Positions 1-8,168 of a stretch of DNA of 64,000 nt are shown here, one piece after another. Origin of the DNA: Heyndrickxia sporothermodurans (lineage in GTDB: Bacteria > Bacillota > Bacilli > Bacillales > Bacillaceae_C); NCBI GenBank assembly GCA_016756695.1, contig CP066701.1, forward strand, positions 1,702,001 through 1,766,000, written 5' to 3'. Position 1 is the first letter of the stretch. Every line of letters begins with the position of its first letter. The position numbers and the translations under genes are program-made. The notes under the pieces are model-generated. The model was not told the DNA's origin. It saw nothing but the letters and a program-made list of their open reading frames with translations, and did not search any database.

Positions 1-459
1 TAATGCCGCAGCTTCAGCCAGCGCCTTTTCTTTCTTTTGTAGTTCTTTTTCTAATTGTTTGGCACGTTTTTGTTCTTCCTTCAATGCTCCATTCAATTGC
101 TTCGCTTGATCGAATGCCTGACCATTTGCCTGAAGGCAAACACTTTTCCATGCATCAATCTGTTCACGATACAGTCCCTTCTTACGGCAATACTCTGCTA
201 TCTCCGACTCGTTCATGGCGAAAGTCTCCATCACAACCAAGAACTTATCTTGACTGTTCCATTTATCGCTTGTTTGTCCATTTCCTGGTGTTGCTACACC
301 AGCTGTGCGCGCTTCCTTACGCCACTTGTACAACGTCACTTCTGTAATACCTTCTTCTTTCGCAATTTTCGCCACTGATTCATTATTCGGTGGCATCATG
401 CGTTTAACAATTGCTTCTTTTTGTTCCTGCGAATAACGTATTCCATTTCTACTTTTCAT
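1..459 (-). CDS. IS3-family transposase OrfA, partial (runs off window start)
   Basis: Reading on the minus strand from ATG at 459 gives at least 153 open codons up to base 1. The N-terminal part is a helix-turn-helix of the IS3 OrfA type (KIAKEEGITEVTLYKWRKEA), followed by a Lys/Glu-rich coiled coil (QLNGALKEEQKRAKQLEKEL) that fits the OrfA leucine zipper. OrfA binds the IS ends and is normally extended into the OrfB integrase by frameshifting; OrfB would lie outside the window. It is a different IS3 type from the pair at 5285 and 21671. The gene is intact as far as visible; the exact IS subgroup cannot be told. Confidence 0.85.
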   Translation of the reverse strand, partial: MKSRNGIRYSQEQKEAIVKRMMPPNNESVAKIAKEEGITEVTLYKWRKEARTAGVATPGNGQTSDKWNSQDKFLVVMETFAMNESEIAEYCRKKGLYREQIDAWKSVCLQANGQAFDQAKQLNGALKEEQKRAKQLEKELQKKEKALAEAAAL

Positions 460-479
460 GTCGATCAACCTCCGTGTGT

Positions 480-527
480 TAATTAAACTATACACTAAAG
501 TTGTCTACGACATCTATCCTAACAGAG
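480..527 (-). mobile_element. Outer end of the IS3-family element at window start
   Basis: Read on the minus strand the likely IS terminus starts near base 525-527 (TGTTAGGATAGATGTCGTAG) and runs into the OrfA ribosome binding site ACGGAGG. The neighbouring PAS-gene reading frame stops matching a PAS domain at this point, which places the junction. The other end is outside the window, so no target duplication can be checked. Confidence 0.55.
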
Positions 528-625
528 GGGGTTCGTCCGATTGGATCAACTACCGCAGTGCCTATCATTGAAAAATTAAAAGCATGTGTGAAAATTGATC
601 CATGTTTAAGTTCATTTTCTTGCAT
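528..625 (-). pseudogene. PAS-domain protein, 5' fragment cut by IS3-family insertion
   Basis: From ATG at 625 the minus strand reads MQENELKHGSIFTHAFNFSM and then IGTAVVDPIGRT before reaching the IS end. This is the start of a PAS domain as found in sensor kinases and GGDEF/EAL signalling proteins (pattern FxxAFxxSxIGxAxVxPxGR). A GGGGGT ribosome binding site precedes the ATG. Only about 32 codons remain; the rest should lie beyond the IS to the left of the window. Which effector domain followed cannot be known here. Confidence 0.6.
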
Positions 626-1050
626 AATTTTACCCCCATTTAAATATTATTTTTAACAAAAAACAAACTATAGGCTTCTTTTTTGTTAATTCTAGTTTAT
701 TCCTCTTTTTCCAACTTTCAAGGATTTCTAGCCTTCATTGAATTAGTCCTTTATTGTTGGAATCTTTATTATGGGGGAAGGGTAATTTATTGGCTGCTGA
801 ATATAGTGTAAGGATATGTTAACCATCAATGCTACTCCGGATAAAGATATGAGTCTTATTTTTGGACAGTCTATTGATGAGAGGTTGAATAAAAGAGAAA
901 AGAGATTGAAAAATATTTTCAAAAATACAAGGGATTTAAAAGGGAATAAGGAAATATACAGTGTCAGGAAAACCCCTTTCCCCTTAGGGCTTTCCAAATA
1001 GCCTCTTTGGTTTTAGACCGCTTTCTTGTGTATGCCTATATTATTGAATA

Positions 1051-1085
1051 AGGCCAGACAGTTATTCAACTGTTTGGTCTTTTCA
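1051..1085. terminator. Intrinsic terminator
   Basis: Stem CCAGACAGTT/AACTGTTTGG with a 4-nt loop (one G-T pair), followed by a short T tract. The gene it serves is not clear. Confidence 0.55.
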
Positions 1086-1152
1086 GTCGGTGGTAAAAAG
1101 CCAAAAATCCAATCTATAATTTATTTCATTTCATAAGAGAAAATAGTAATGC

Positions 1153-1180
1153 TTGAAGATGATTAGATTCGCGCTATACT
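1153..1180 (+). promoter_or_regulatory. Sigma-A type promoter of the 1210 gene
   Basis: TTGAAG (1153-1158), a 16-bp spacer and TATACT (1175-1180), 30 bp upstream of the ATG at 1210, with a GGGGTG ribosome binding site between. The good promoter and ribosome binding site argue that the broken frame downstream was once a real gene. Confidence 0.6.
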
Positions 1181-1209
1181 TTCATTAAATAACAAACTGG
1201 GGTGATAGT

Positions 1210-1534
1210 ATGCGTTATCTGGGGATTACTTTTGACTTTGGTGACTACCATTATATTGCTGATGCATTGGAAGACCATGCAAAATATTTTAATAAGAAAT
1301 CAAGTATGTATCTATTGGATGATATTGGGTTACTAGAATCATTTTTCAAGTTTATTGATCGTACTACTTTTTAGTAGAGTGATTCTTTATGACTTTAAAG
1401 AATTAGGGAGTTGGGAGAATTTCAAGTATTTCTCAAGGCTATGCCGCTCTTATAATTTGGAATTTTCAATTTTAAAGCAGGACATCCATTCAGATGTAGC
1501 CATTGAGGTTGATTATTTATTAAATGTTATTTAA
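1210..1534 (+). pseudogene. Small gene of unknown function, frameshifted
   Basis: ATG at 1210 opens 54 codons (MRYLGITFDFGDYHYIADAL at the start) ending in TAG at 1372. The +1 frame from about 1379 stays open for 51 more codons (contains DFKELGSWENFKYFSRLC) to TAA at 1532. Joined, the two give one acidic-aromatic protein of about 105 residues, so a single indel near 1365-1375, beside a TTTTT run, probably broke it. No domain is recognised. It has its own promoter and ribosome binding site. Confidence 0.55.
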
Positions 1535-1677
1535 AAAAGGAACTTTATAAACCTTTCTAGTTATAATATCAAGTGGCAGATGGGTATGGAACTATTACAA
1601 TGTTAAAACCTTCAGTGAAATAAAAGGTGACTAGTGAGAATATCAATACCTTAATTGAAGGGTCCTTCTAATGAAAC

Positions 1678-1726
1678 AAAAAAGAATTGCTTCTTGGAAT
1701 CAGTCCAGTGGTAATTCTTTTTTTTG
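1678..1726. terminator. Bidirectional terminator
   Basis: Outer stem AAAGAATT/AATTCTTT with inner TGGA/TCCA pairing and T-rich runs on both strands. It lies between the frameshifted gene (plus) and the 1742 gene (minus) and can serve both. Confidence 0.65.
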
Positions 1727-1741
1727 CTAAAAATTATTATG

Positions 1742-2032
1742 CTACATTTCATCAAAATATCTTATTTCAAACTTTTCAGTTCTTGAAAGTTGAATTATTA
1801 ATTCTTTATCAAATTCGTTAACAATAGGTTTATTTGTAAATATGTAATCAATTTCTGAAAGAGGAGAGTTGAGTAATTCCATTAGTTCGGTGCTTTGATT
1901 AAAGAAATCTAAAAACACTCCTAAAATTACATGGTGGATCTCTAAATTGTGTATCAATTCGTTGACACGATGAACCGCCTGTTCGGTACTTTCGCTTTGA
2001 TCTGAATTATAATAAATAAATACATTTGCCAC
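1742..2032 (-). CDS. Conserved-looking small protein, resolvase-fold resemblance
   Basis: About 96 residues. GTG at 2032 follows AGGTG at a good distance, whereas the longer start at 2041 overlaps the ribosome binding site. The sequence VANVFIYYNSDQSESTEQAV followed by a helix, a GVFLD strand and SEIDYIFTNKP resembles the layout of a serine-resolvase N-terminal domain. The catalytic Ser and Arg pattern (RVST) is absent, so it is unlikely to be an active recombinase. The resemblance is my inference; treat the function as unknown. It stands alone and ends at a shared terminator. Confidence 0.5.
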   Translation of the reverse strand: MANVFIYYNSDQSESTEQAVHRVNELIHNLEIHHVILGVFLDFFNQSTELMELLNSPLSEIDYIFTNKPIVNEFDKELIIQLSRTEKFEIRYFDEM

Positions 2033-2159
2033 TTGTTTCACCTCGTTCTAGAGGGTATTGTAAAAAAGTAACTTAAATATTATAGCATGAAAATCAACAA
2101 AAGAACTACAAACTTTGTTATAATTATCCCATTAGGACAAGTGTTCGGAGGTGAGGAAT

Positions 2160-3146
2160 ATGTTATATAGATTTATTGACTTGTTTGCTGGTATCGGAGG
2201 TATTAGAACTGCCTTTGAACCCTATGGACATTGTGTTTTTAGTTGTGAGTGGGACGTGAAGGCTCAGGAAACATATGAAGCAAATTTCGGTGAAAAACCA
2301 GTTGGTGATATTAGAAGTGTAAATGAAAAAGAAATTCCTGATCATGATATATTGCTTGCAGGTTTTCCATGTCAACCGTTTAGTATTGCAGGAGTTTCTA
2401 AAAAGCAATCATTAGGACGGCAGCATGGTTTTTTAGACGAGACACAAGGGACTCTATTTTTTGATATTGCTCGAATAATAAAAGAAAAACAGCCTCAAGC
2501 CTTTCTACTGGAAAATGTAAAGAATTTAAGAAGTCACGATAAGGGTAAAACATTTAAGGTAATAATTAATGTATTAGAAGAACTAGGTTATACAGTTTAT
2601 TCAGAGGTATTAAATGCGAAAGGACTAGTACCGCAGAACCGTGAACGTATTTATATTGTAGGCTTTAAAAAGCCTTTGAAATTTGAATTTCCTCAGGTTC
2701 CTAAAGAAGGTCCTTCTCTACAAACAATTCTAGAGGAAGATGTAGACGAAAAATACACCTTATCGGATAAACTTTGGGATTATCTTCAAGCATATAAAGA
2801 AAAACATGCAAAAAAGGGAAATGGATTTGGCTACGGCCTTGCTGATCTAAACTCTTACAGTAGAACTTTAAGTGCAAGATACTATAAGGATGGAAGTGAG
2901 ATTCTCATTCCTCAAGGAGAGGGAAAAAATCCAAGAAGACTGACCCCACGCGAATGTGCGCGCTTGCAAGGGTTTCCAGAAACGTTTAAGATTGTAGTAA
3001 GTAACACTGCTGCTTACAAACAGTTCGGTAATAGCGTTGCAGTACCTGTTGTTCGGCTGATTGCTGAAAAGATGGTACAAGCAATTGAGCGTGAAGAAAT
3101 ACTACAAGTCGTGGAAGAGGGTCGAGTCGAGTATGCAACAAAATGA
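2160..3146 (+). CDS. DNA (cytosine-5) methyltransferase of a type II R-M system
   Basis: Transfers a methyl group from SAM to C5 of cytosine to protect host DNA. The 328 residues carry the C5-MTase motifs in order: motif [14 protein letters not shown], motif [13 protein letters not shown] with the catalytic Cys, motif VI LLENVKN, motif [15 protein letters not shown], motif IX/TRD end [17 protein letters not shown], and motif [17 protein letters not shown] at 2160 sits 8 nt after GGAGG; the GTG at 2151 overlaps that site. A TATAAT box is at 2119-2124. It overlaps the endonuclease gene by 14 bp, so both are probably co-transcribed. An EcoRII-type partner suggests a CCWGG-like target, which is inference. 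Confidence 0.95.
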   Translation: MLYRFIDLFAGIGGIRTAFEPYGHCVFSCEWDVKAQETYEANFGEKPVGDIRSVNEKEIPDHDILLAGFPCQPFSIAGVSKKQSLGRQHGFLDETQGTLFFDIARIIKEKQPQAFLLENVKNLRSHDKGKTFKVIINVLEELGYTVYSEVLNAKGLVPQNRERIYIVGFKKPLKFEFPQVPKEGPSLQTILEEDVDEKYTLSDKLWDYLQAYKEKHAKKGNGFGYGLADLNSYSRTLSARYYKDGSEILIPQGEGKNPRRLTPRECARLQGFPETFKIVVSNTAAYKQFGNSVAVPVVRLIAEKMVQAIEREEILQVVEEGRVEYATK

Positions 3147-4305
3147 GTCAGAAAAACTCACGAATGCAATTGAGGCGGCCAAGTCTATTGGTCGCTTTTA
3201 TTGTAAATTCATATCTGCAAATGATGTAGATCTAACAGGTGCCCATCAAGTAGGGCTTTACATTGCAAAACAAGCATGGAATATCTTCTTTGAAGAAAAA
3301 GGTGTAAAAGGAGAAAACAAAGACAAATACATTAAAGTTCACCTTGACGGATATTATCCATATGAAAGCCGTGTAATATATTATGGCAGAGGGACAAGAA
3401 ACGAATACCGTATTACTCGTTTTTGGACCAATTCACCATTTGAGAAAGCAGAACAAGTGGGTAACTTGATTATCTTCATGCCGATGGATCAAGAGAACTT
3501 CAAAGTCTATATTTTAGATACTGAAGATGAGATTGAAAAATTCATAGATTCCTTCTCCCTGTCCCTTATGGACAATAACGCGGTTTACAATGGGGGAAAA
3601 GTTAAGGACATAGATTTATCTAAAAAGTTAGAAAAGGAAATAGAAGAAGTAGTCTATGTGTTTGAGGACTTCCCTGAAACAATTAAACTTGCAGAATTAG
3701 CCAGACAAATACATTACCATGTATATAAAAAGAAAAGTTTTCCACCCGATACTATGATTCTTGAGTGGGTAAAGACTGAATACAGTGTATTTAGAGCAAT
3801 TGAAAGAAATTTGTATAAAAATAATTTATCCTATGATGATATTGATCCACTAATTGCGTTTGCTAGTAGTGCCTTAAATCGAAGAAAGAGTAGAGCAGGA
3901 AAGTCTTTGGAACATCATGTTGATTTCTTATTTTCTTCTTATCGTATTCCGTTTAGCCATCCCGGTCGGTCTGAAGGTAATAAAAAGCCTGATTTCTTAC
4001 TTCCATCAAATGCAGCCTATGCTGATAAGTCATTCCTTGATAGCGACTTAATTTTTCTAGGTGCGAAAACTACTTGTAAGGATAGATGGAGACAGATTCT
4101 GAACGAAGCGAACAGAATCGATGAGAAACACTTATTGACACTTCAACAGGGAATATCCCCTAACCAGTTAGATGAAATGGCAGATGAAAAAGTTACGTTA
4201 GTTGTACCTAAGCCCTACCACTCATTATATCCAGCAAAATATCAGAATAGATTATGGACCGTTGAAAAATTTATTCACTATGCAGAAGAAAAATATTCAT
4301 TATAA
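3133..4305 (+). CDS. EcoRII-type restriction endonuclease
   Basis: About 390 residues. The C-terminal half matches the EcoRII catalytic domain: [20 protein letters not shown], then [16 protein letters not shown] and [15 protein letters not shown], which holds the PD-(D/E)XK-like acidic and Lys residues of this family. The N-terminal half (about residues 1-170) would be the effector DNA-binding domain. ATG at 3133 lies inside the methyltransferase 3' end and follows GGAAGAGGG; the earlier in-frame start at 3061 has no such site. Paired with the methylase it makes a complete type II system. EcoRII enzymes cut at CCWGG and need two sites; the target here is not proven. Confidence 0.9.
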   Translation: MQQNESEKLTNAIEAAKSIGRFYCKFISANDVDLTGAHQVGLYIAKQAWNIFFEEKGVKGENKDKYIKVHLDGYYPYESRVIYYGRGTRNEYRITRFWTNSPFEKAEQVGNLIIFMPMDQENFKVYILDTEDEIEKFIDSFSLSLMDNNAVYNGGKVKDIDLSKKLEKEIEEVVYVFEDFPETIKLAELARQIHYHVYKKKSFPPDTMILEWVKTEYSVFRAIERNLYKNNLSYDDIDPLIAFASSALNRRKSRAGKSLEHHVDFLFSSYRIPFSHPGRSEGNKKPDFLLPSNAAYADKSFLDSDLIFLGAKTTCKDRWRQILNEANRIDEKHLLTLQQGISPNQLDEMADEKVTLVVPKPYHSLYPAKYQNRLWTVEKFIHYAEEKYSL

Positions 4306-4325
4306 TAGACCCTTCGGGTCTTTTT
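4306..4325 (+). terminator. Terminator of the R-M operon
   Basis: AGACCC-TTC-GGGTCT followed by TTTTTG directly after the endonuclease stop. Confidence 0.85.
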
Positions 4326-4522
4326 GTCTTAAACAGGGGTAAAATTAGGGTTAGAATAGGCCTGTAATCAAAGTTAGTGTATGAACTAAGTTGTAGTAAG
4401 GACTCATTATTGAGTTTCTTATAAATCGGGTAATGGTATAATCTTAATAGAGTCATAGTTAGAAATGCAAAGATTCTTCCTCAACCGCAACCGCTATTAA
4501 TTGATATTTGGAGAGATTAGGT

Positions 4523-5287
4523 ATGGACGTAGTTAAGCATAAGAAAACAGGACAAATTTATTCGGCTTATCAAGTTCAAAATATGTCTGAAGAAAAACAA
4601 CTAGAATTAAAGGGTTTAATTATTTGTAGAGAATGTGGAAAAGATGCTTGGTTTCGAAAAAAATCAGTAGATGGTAAGGAACCCTGTTTTTCAGCAAAGC
4701 ATGATATAGACTGTAATTTAAAGAAGTCGAATACTTCTTCAAATAAAAAGGAGAACAGAGTATCTCAAAATAAAAGAGAGGCAGATACAAATGATATAGG
4801 AATCTTGTTTAAGGATTACTTTAGTAACGCTTCTCTTGCTGGAGATGATAACGAAGAATCTGATGTTTTTGGAAAAACAGGTGATAGTAAAAATATTTAT
4901 GATAAAGATCCGACAAAAACTGTACAGAAAACATGGACGCTTAAAAGGATATTAGACTGTGCTATAAATAATAATCTTGATAAGCAAGGATTTTCATTGG
5001 AAATAGATAATAAGATAATTCCTCTTGAAAAAATGGTCAGTTCTTGGGATGGAGTTACTAAACAACAAAATGGTGTTCAAGGTTTCTTTTGGGGATATCT
5101 TCAAAGTTCGGATAACGAAATATGGCTAAATTCTGATAAGAAATATCCCTATAATAGTTTCAGCATTAAGTTAAATGAACAGGTCAAAAAAAGATTTTGG
5201 TTAAGTATGGGTAAAATTAAGGGGAATTGGAAAAATGGTGTGCCCGCTATAGTATTCGGAGAACTCAAGTGGGTTCAATCTCTATAG
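4523..5287 (+). CDS. Cys-rich protein of unknown function next to the R-M system
   Basis: About 254 residues; ATG at 4523 lies 7 nt after GGAGAG. Residues about 30-65 contain CRECGKDAWFRKKS followed by CFSAKHDIDC, a likely zinc-binding pair of Cys motifs of the kind seen at the N terminus of CoiA-like and nuclease-associated proteins. A low-complexity, Lys/Ser/Asn-rich linker follows, then a C-terminal region rich in Trp and aromatic residues (WDGVTKQQNGVQGFFWGYLQ). The final residues and stop abut the IS end at about 5283-5287, so the C terminus may be altered. I do not recognise the family. Its place beside a restriction system makes a defence role possible but unproven. Confidence 0.6.
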   Translation: MDVVKHKKTGQIYSAYQVQNMSEEKQLELKGLIICRECGKDAWFRKKSVDGKEPCFSAKHDIDCNLKKSNTSSNKKENRVSQNKREADTNDIGILFKDYFSNASLAGDDNEESDVFGKTGDSKNIYDKDPTKTVQKTWTLKRILDCAINNNLDKQGFSLEIDNKIIPLEKMVSSWDGVTKQQNGVQGFFWGYLQSSDNEIWLNSDKKYPYNSFSIKLNEQVKKRFWLSMGKIKGNWKNGVPAIVFGELKWVQSL

Positions 5288-5357
5288 CCCCTAAATGAAC
5301 TTGGACAGTAAGAGTAATAAATATTATACTACTTAATGTACCAAGGAGGCTGACATA

Positions 5358-5669
5358 ATGAAACGAACAAAACACTCAAAAGATTTCAAATTACAAGTCG
5401 TAAAAGAAGCCACTGAGACAGGCAATAATTCGTTAGTAGCACGTCGATACGAACTGAATCCGAACATGGTAAGTCGTTGGATTCGTGAATATAAAGATGG
5501 CAAATACGGTGAAGTAGATGTTACTGTGCTGCCAGATATTGATTCTAAAGAGTTATCCGAGGAAAATGAAAAGCTAAAAATAATATTAGGTGAAAAAGAC
5601 CTTGAAATCGCCATTCTACGAGATCTTATAAAAAAGAAAAACCCTCACTTGCTGAAAAACTTGAAGTAG
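5358..5669 (+). CDS. IS3-family transposase OrfA (copy 1)
   Basis: 103 residues: an N-terminal helix-turn-helix (MKRTKHSKDFKLQVVKEATE, MVSRWIREYKDGKYG) then a coiled coil (SEENEKLKIILGEKDLEIAI). AAGGAGG lies 9 nt upstream of the ATG. A slippery A-AAA-AAG sits at 5630-5636, in phase for a -1 shift into OrfB, which is the usual way this family makes the OrfAB transposase. It is identical to the product of the copy at 22798-23109. Confidence 0.9.
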   Translation: MKRTKHSKDFKLQVVKEATETGNNSLVARRYELNPNMVSRWIREYKDGKYGEVDVTVLPDIDSKELSEENEKLKIILGEKDLEIAILRDLIKKKNPHLLKNLK

Positions 5670-6583
5670 CCGATCGTTGGATTCAAAAAGGCTACCCGAT
5701 CAAAAAAGTGCTGAAAATCATTGGTATTTCTCGATCCACATACTATTATCAAAAGAACTATCGTGTGGAAGAGAAGAAAGTAAGTGAGGGACGGCCAGCA
5801 CCCGGTTATTCCATCAAAGAGGACGGCTAAAAGGTATCTGACGAACAAATCAAAGAATACCTACTTGAAGAAATTGCAGGCGATGGCTTCAACTATGGCT
5901 ATCGTAAATTAACAAAATTACTTCGTCGAAAATACCATCTTATCATTAACAAGAAAAAAGTTTACCGGTTGTGCAAAGAACTTGATATTTTACGCCCGCA
6001 ACGGCAAAAGAAAGTCTCATACCCTAGAAAACTAGCACGAAATCGGACGATTAAAAGTTCGAACAAATTATGGGAAATTGACATTAAATATGGCTACATC
6101 GAAGGTGAAGACCGATTCTTCTTTGTATTGTCCATCATCGATGTGTATGATCGTAGTATTGTCGAATACTATATGGGATTAATTTGCACAGCAAAAGACC
6201 TAAAACAAACTCTTTTGCGGGCATTATTCAAGCGCCAGCAGATAAATGAAAGGGAAAACCTGTGATTCGCACAGACAATGGACCACAGTTTATCTCCCAT
6301 ACCTTTGAAGAATTTTGTAAAAAAATACACTAGAACATGAAAGAATTCCACCAAAAACGCCAAATATGAATGCTCACATTGAGTCTTTTCATAGAATTTT
6401 GAAGATGATTGTTTATCAAGATGGCAATTTGAAACGTATGCACAAGCCTATGAATCAGTCGCAGAGTTTATGGTGTTTTATAACGAAAGACGCATGCATT
6501 CTAGTATTTTAGACTTATCGCCAAATGAGTTTTATGAACAGCAACAATGTGAAAACGTGAAAATCAAAGGGGTACGGGTTTAA
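5637..6583 (+). pseudogene. IS3-family transposase OrfB (copy 1), broken
   Basis: Encodes the HTH_21 segment and DDE integrase core: EIDIKYGYIEGEDRFFFVLS holds the first Asp, RTDNGPQF the second, NAHIESFHRI the Glu. The frame is interrupted by TAA at 5828-5830 (copy 2 has CAA there) and shifted after 6256, where a GGGAAAA run is one A shorter than in copy 2, and again near 6320 and 6400 at A and T runs. An active enzyme would have to come from another copy, or these are sequencing errors. Confidence 0.85.
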
Positions 6584-6756
6584 TCGCCCCTTCCATTTTT
6601 TCTTCCTTTTGTCCCAAAAGTTATTTCAGCCATTTCTGGAATGGAATCAAGGGCGACGATAGTCGGGCGAAGCCTTTACCCTTGAAGGAATGGAAGCAAT
6701 GGCTATGATCTCAAAAGGACAAAAGGAAACGAAAAAGAATGTAATTTTAAGATAAA

Positions 6757-7362
6757 GTGAGATTAAGAGAAATACTGTCCAAAATACGGGGGTTAATCCG
6801 ATCTAAGGCTCAAAGGTACTTAGAATGGCTGAAAACAAAACTATTTTTAGATGGTATTGCCTATAGAGCCAAAAAAAGAGTAGTTAAGCGTGGTGAGGTA
6901 TACAAGTGTAATCTTGGTTATGGAGTAGGAAGTGAAGAATCTAAAGAAAGACCCTGTGTCATATTGCAAAGAGATGACGCAAATTCAACTTCACCCAATG
7001 TAATTGTTGCTCCAATAACTCATACTTCTTCTACCTTACCTGTTGTAATCCCGATTTCGGACAAGTTTGATGGGGATGGTAATTTAATTCTTGACGGAAA
7101 TGTCTTATTAGGAAATATAGTATGTGTTAGTAAATCAAGACTAGGTGAATATATTTCCTCCTTGAGCAAGGATGAAATGAAGAGAGTTGACGAAGCTATA
7201 GCTATCGCCCTTGATGTAAAGCATTATTACGTTACAATAAATAATATGTTGGATGACAAATTGGTGTACATAGAAAAGCTAAAAAGTAAAATTAATACAT
7301 TAGAATCTGAACTATCAGAAAAGGAAAGAAAGATAGAGGAATTAAGCATTTTGGGAAGCTAA
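6757..7362 (+). CDS. PemK/MazF-family toxin with C-terminal coiled coil; 5' end replaced by IS
   Basis: MazF-like endoribonuclease core: KRGEVYKCNLGYGVGSEESK, RPCVILQRDDAN and IVAPITHTSS are the typical first strands and basic/aromatic residues of the family. After about residue 150 comes a heptad-like coiled coil (YIEKLKSKINTLESELSEKE). The gene-specific sequence starts at about 6796; everything before it (GTG 6757 onward) is IS DNA and no ribosome binding site precedes the fused start. The N-terminal extension (QRYLEWLKTKLFLDGIAY) upstream of the core remains. No antitoxin gene of the MazE type adjoins it. Expression is uncertain. Confidence 0.8.
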   Translation: MRLREILSKIRGLIRSKAQRYLEWLKTKLFLDGIAYRAKKRVVKRGEVYKCNLGYGVGSEESKERPCVILQRDDANSTSPNVIVAPITHTSSTLPVVIPISDKFDGDGNLILDGNVLLGNIVCVSKSRLGEYISSLSKDEMKRVDEAIAIALDVKHYYVTINNMLDDKLVYIEKLKSKINTLESELSEKERKIEELSILGS

Positions 7363-7382
7363 TGTATTTACTAAAAATATAT

Positions 7383-7649
7383 TAGACAGATCTATTGTAT
7401 TATGTTATTATAAAGGTACAAAATAGCTACTCACGAGTGGGGTAGATGTAAAATTATTCAAATGGGGGCTACGTGTGAGTCCCCTGTACTATTTTAATCA
7501 AAATAATGAATGAAATTAATGTAGCTGAATATAATATTAATACAAAATACTTTGAGACGAGTGCTCAAAGATGTAATATTTCAAAATTTGAGAAGTACGG
7601 GCGACTTCTCATGTGCCAAAAATCCCTCCTTAATATGGAGGGATTTTTG
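7383..7649 (+). ncRNA. Structured RNA locus: two tandem two-hairpin modules with ACGNGYG loops
   Basis: A promoter TAGACA (7383-7388), 17 bp, TATTAT (7406-7411) leads into module 1. Hairpin 1: CTACTC/GGGTAG, loop ACGAGTG at 7433-7439. Hairpin 2: GGGGGCT/AGTCCCC, loop ACGTGTG at 7471-7477. Module 2 repeats the layout. Hairpin 3: CTTTGAG/CTCAAAG, loop ACGAGTG at 7557-7563. Hairpin 4: GAGAAGT/ACTTCTC, loop ACGGGCG at 7597-7603. Both modules begin with TACAAAATA (7417, 7541) and have an 18-19 nt linker starting ATGTAA. Stems differ in sequence but stay paired. Module 2 is preceded by its own TATAAT (7530-7535). A strong terminator closes the locus. Family unknown to me. Confidence 0.7.
7619..7649 (+). 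terminator. Terminator of the ACGNGYG RNA locus
   Basis: Stem AATCCCTCC/GGAGGGATT with a 7-nt loop followed by TTTTTG. Confidence 0.9.
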
Positions 7650-7707
7650 TATATATGGGGAGAGAACAAGAAATATTTTTTCTTATTTATAAAAAGATAT
7701 ATAATGG

Positions 7708-8046
7708 GTGGTTGAATTCTTGCAAAAACTACATGCAGAAATTGTAATAACAATTCCAGATGATATGGTGATTATAACAAAAGTTGAATATGAAGAATTA
7801 AAACAGAGTGAATTGTTAGGTGTCTATTGGAGTATGAAAGACCTTGAAAAACGTATAAATAAAAAATCAGATTGGATAAAGGAAAGTATTCTTTACCCAC
7901 AAAGGTTTAAAAAGATTCTTGATATTGATAACGGAGGATTTGTTTATTATCCTGAAACAAAGGGGCAGAAATGGGCTTTTCAGGCTACTAAAATGGCAGA
8001 ATTTTTGGAGACTAATTTTAGGAAGATATTTGGTTCAGATGTGTAG
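7708..8046 (+). CDS. DUF771 family protein
   Basis: 112 residues from GTG 7708, which follows ATGGGTG only loosely, so the start is uncertain. The pattern ITIPDDMVIITKVEYEELK, then GVYWSMKDLEKRINKKSDWI and a C-terminal KGQKWAFQATKMAEFLE is that of DUF771 proteins, common in Gram-positive prophages and mobile elements and thought to carry a helix-turn-helix-like region. The biochemical role is not established. It lies just downstream of the structured RNA locus and may mark the remnant of an integrated element. Confidence 0.75.
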   Translation: MVEFLQKLHAEIVITIPDDMVIITKVEYEELKQSELLGVYWSMKDLEKRINKKSDWIKESILYPQRFKKILDIDNGGFVYYPETKGQKWAFQATKMAEFLETNFRKIFGSDV

Positions 8047-8052
8047 CTGTAT

Positions 8053-8075
8053 TTAACCCTGTTCCCATTGGGTTT
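8053..8075 (+). terminator. Weak terminator after the DUF771 gene
   Basis: AACCC/GGGTT stem with a 10-nt loop and a T-rich tail. Confidence 0.4.
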
Positions 8076-8120
8076 TGTACCTTTTTCGCTCAATCTCCTT
8101 TCAAAAGTCTTAATTAACGA

Positions 8121-8149
8121 TTGACAAAGTCAATTATTGATTGTATCAT
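8121..8149 (+). promoter_or_regulatory. Promoter and dyad operator of the MarR-type ars regulator
   Basis: TTGACA (8121-8126), 17-bp spacer, TATCAT (8144-8149). The -35 box is embedded in the perfect dyad TTGAC-AAA-GTCAA (8121-8133). The same dyad, TTGAC-TTT-GTCAA, recurs at 8663-8675 ahead of the next gene. A repressor bound here would cover the -35 box. Confidence 0.7.
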
Positions 8150-8168
8150 TTACTTTGAGGTGACAGAA

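Larger units (their letters stand above)
626..1209. other. Intergenic region without a supported gene
   Basis: Holds short overlapping open frames (for example 816-1001) with no proper ribosome binding site and no recognisable domain. It contains one terminator hairpin near 1051-1085 and the promoter of the next gene near 1153-1180. Nothing else was seen. Confidence 0.6.
5285..6795 (+). mobile_element. IS3-family element, copy 1
   Basis: About 1.51 kb. The same sequence recurs inverted at 21671-23184, which defines both ends: TAGCCCCTAAATGAACTTGG at the left and GGGGGTTA at the right. The ends form imperfect inverted repeats sharing CCCC and TTGGACAGTA. OrfA is intact; OrfB carries a TAA at 5828 and several one-base deletions in A and T runs relative to copy 2. 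No clear target duplication flanks it. Confidence 0.85.

Noticed and set aside
816-1001. 61-codon plus-strand frame
   Set aside because: The ATG directly abuts its only ribosome-binding-like bases, there is no recognisable domain and an equally long frame exists on the other strand.
7506-7715. 69-codon frame across the RNA locus
   Set aside because: It runs through two perfect hairpins and a strong terminator; no ribosome binding site. The RNA structure explains the sequence better.
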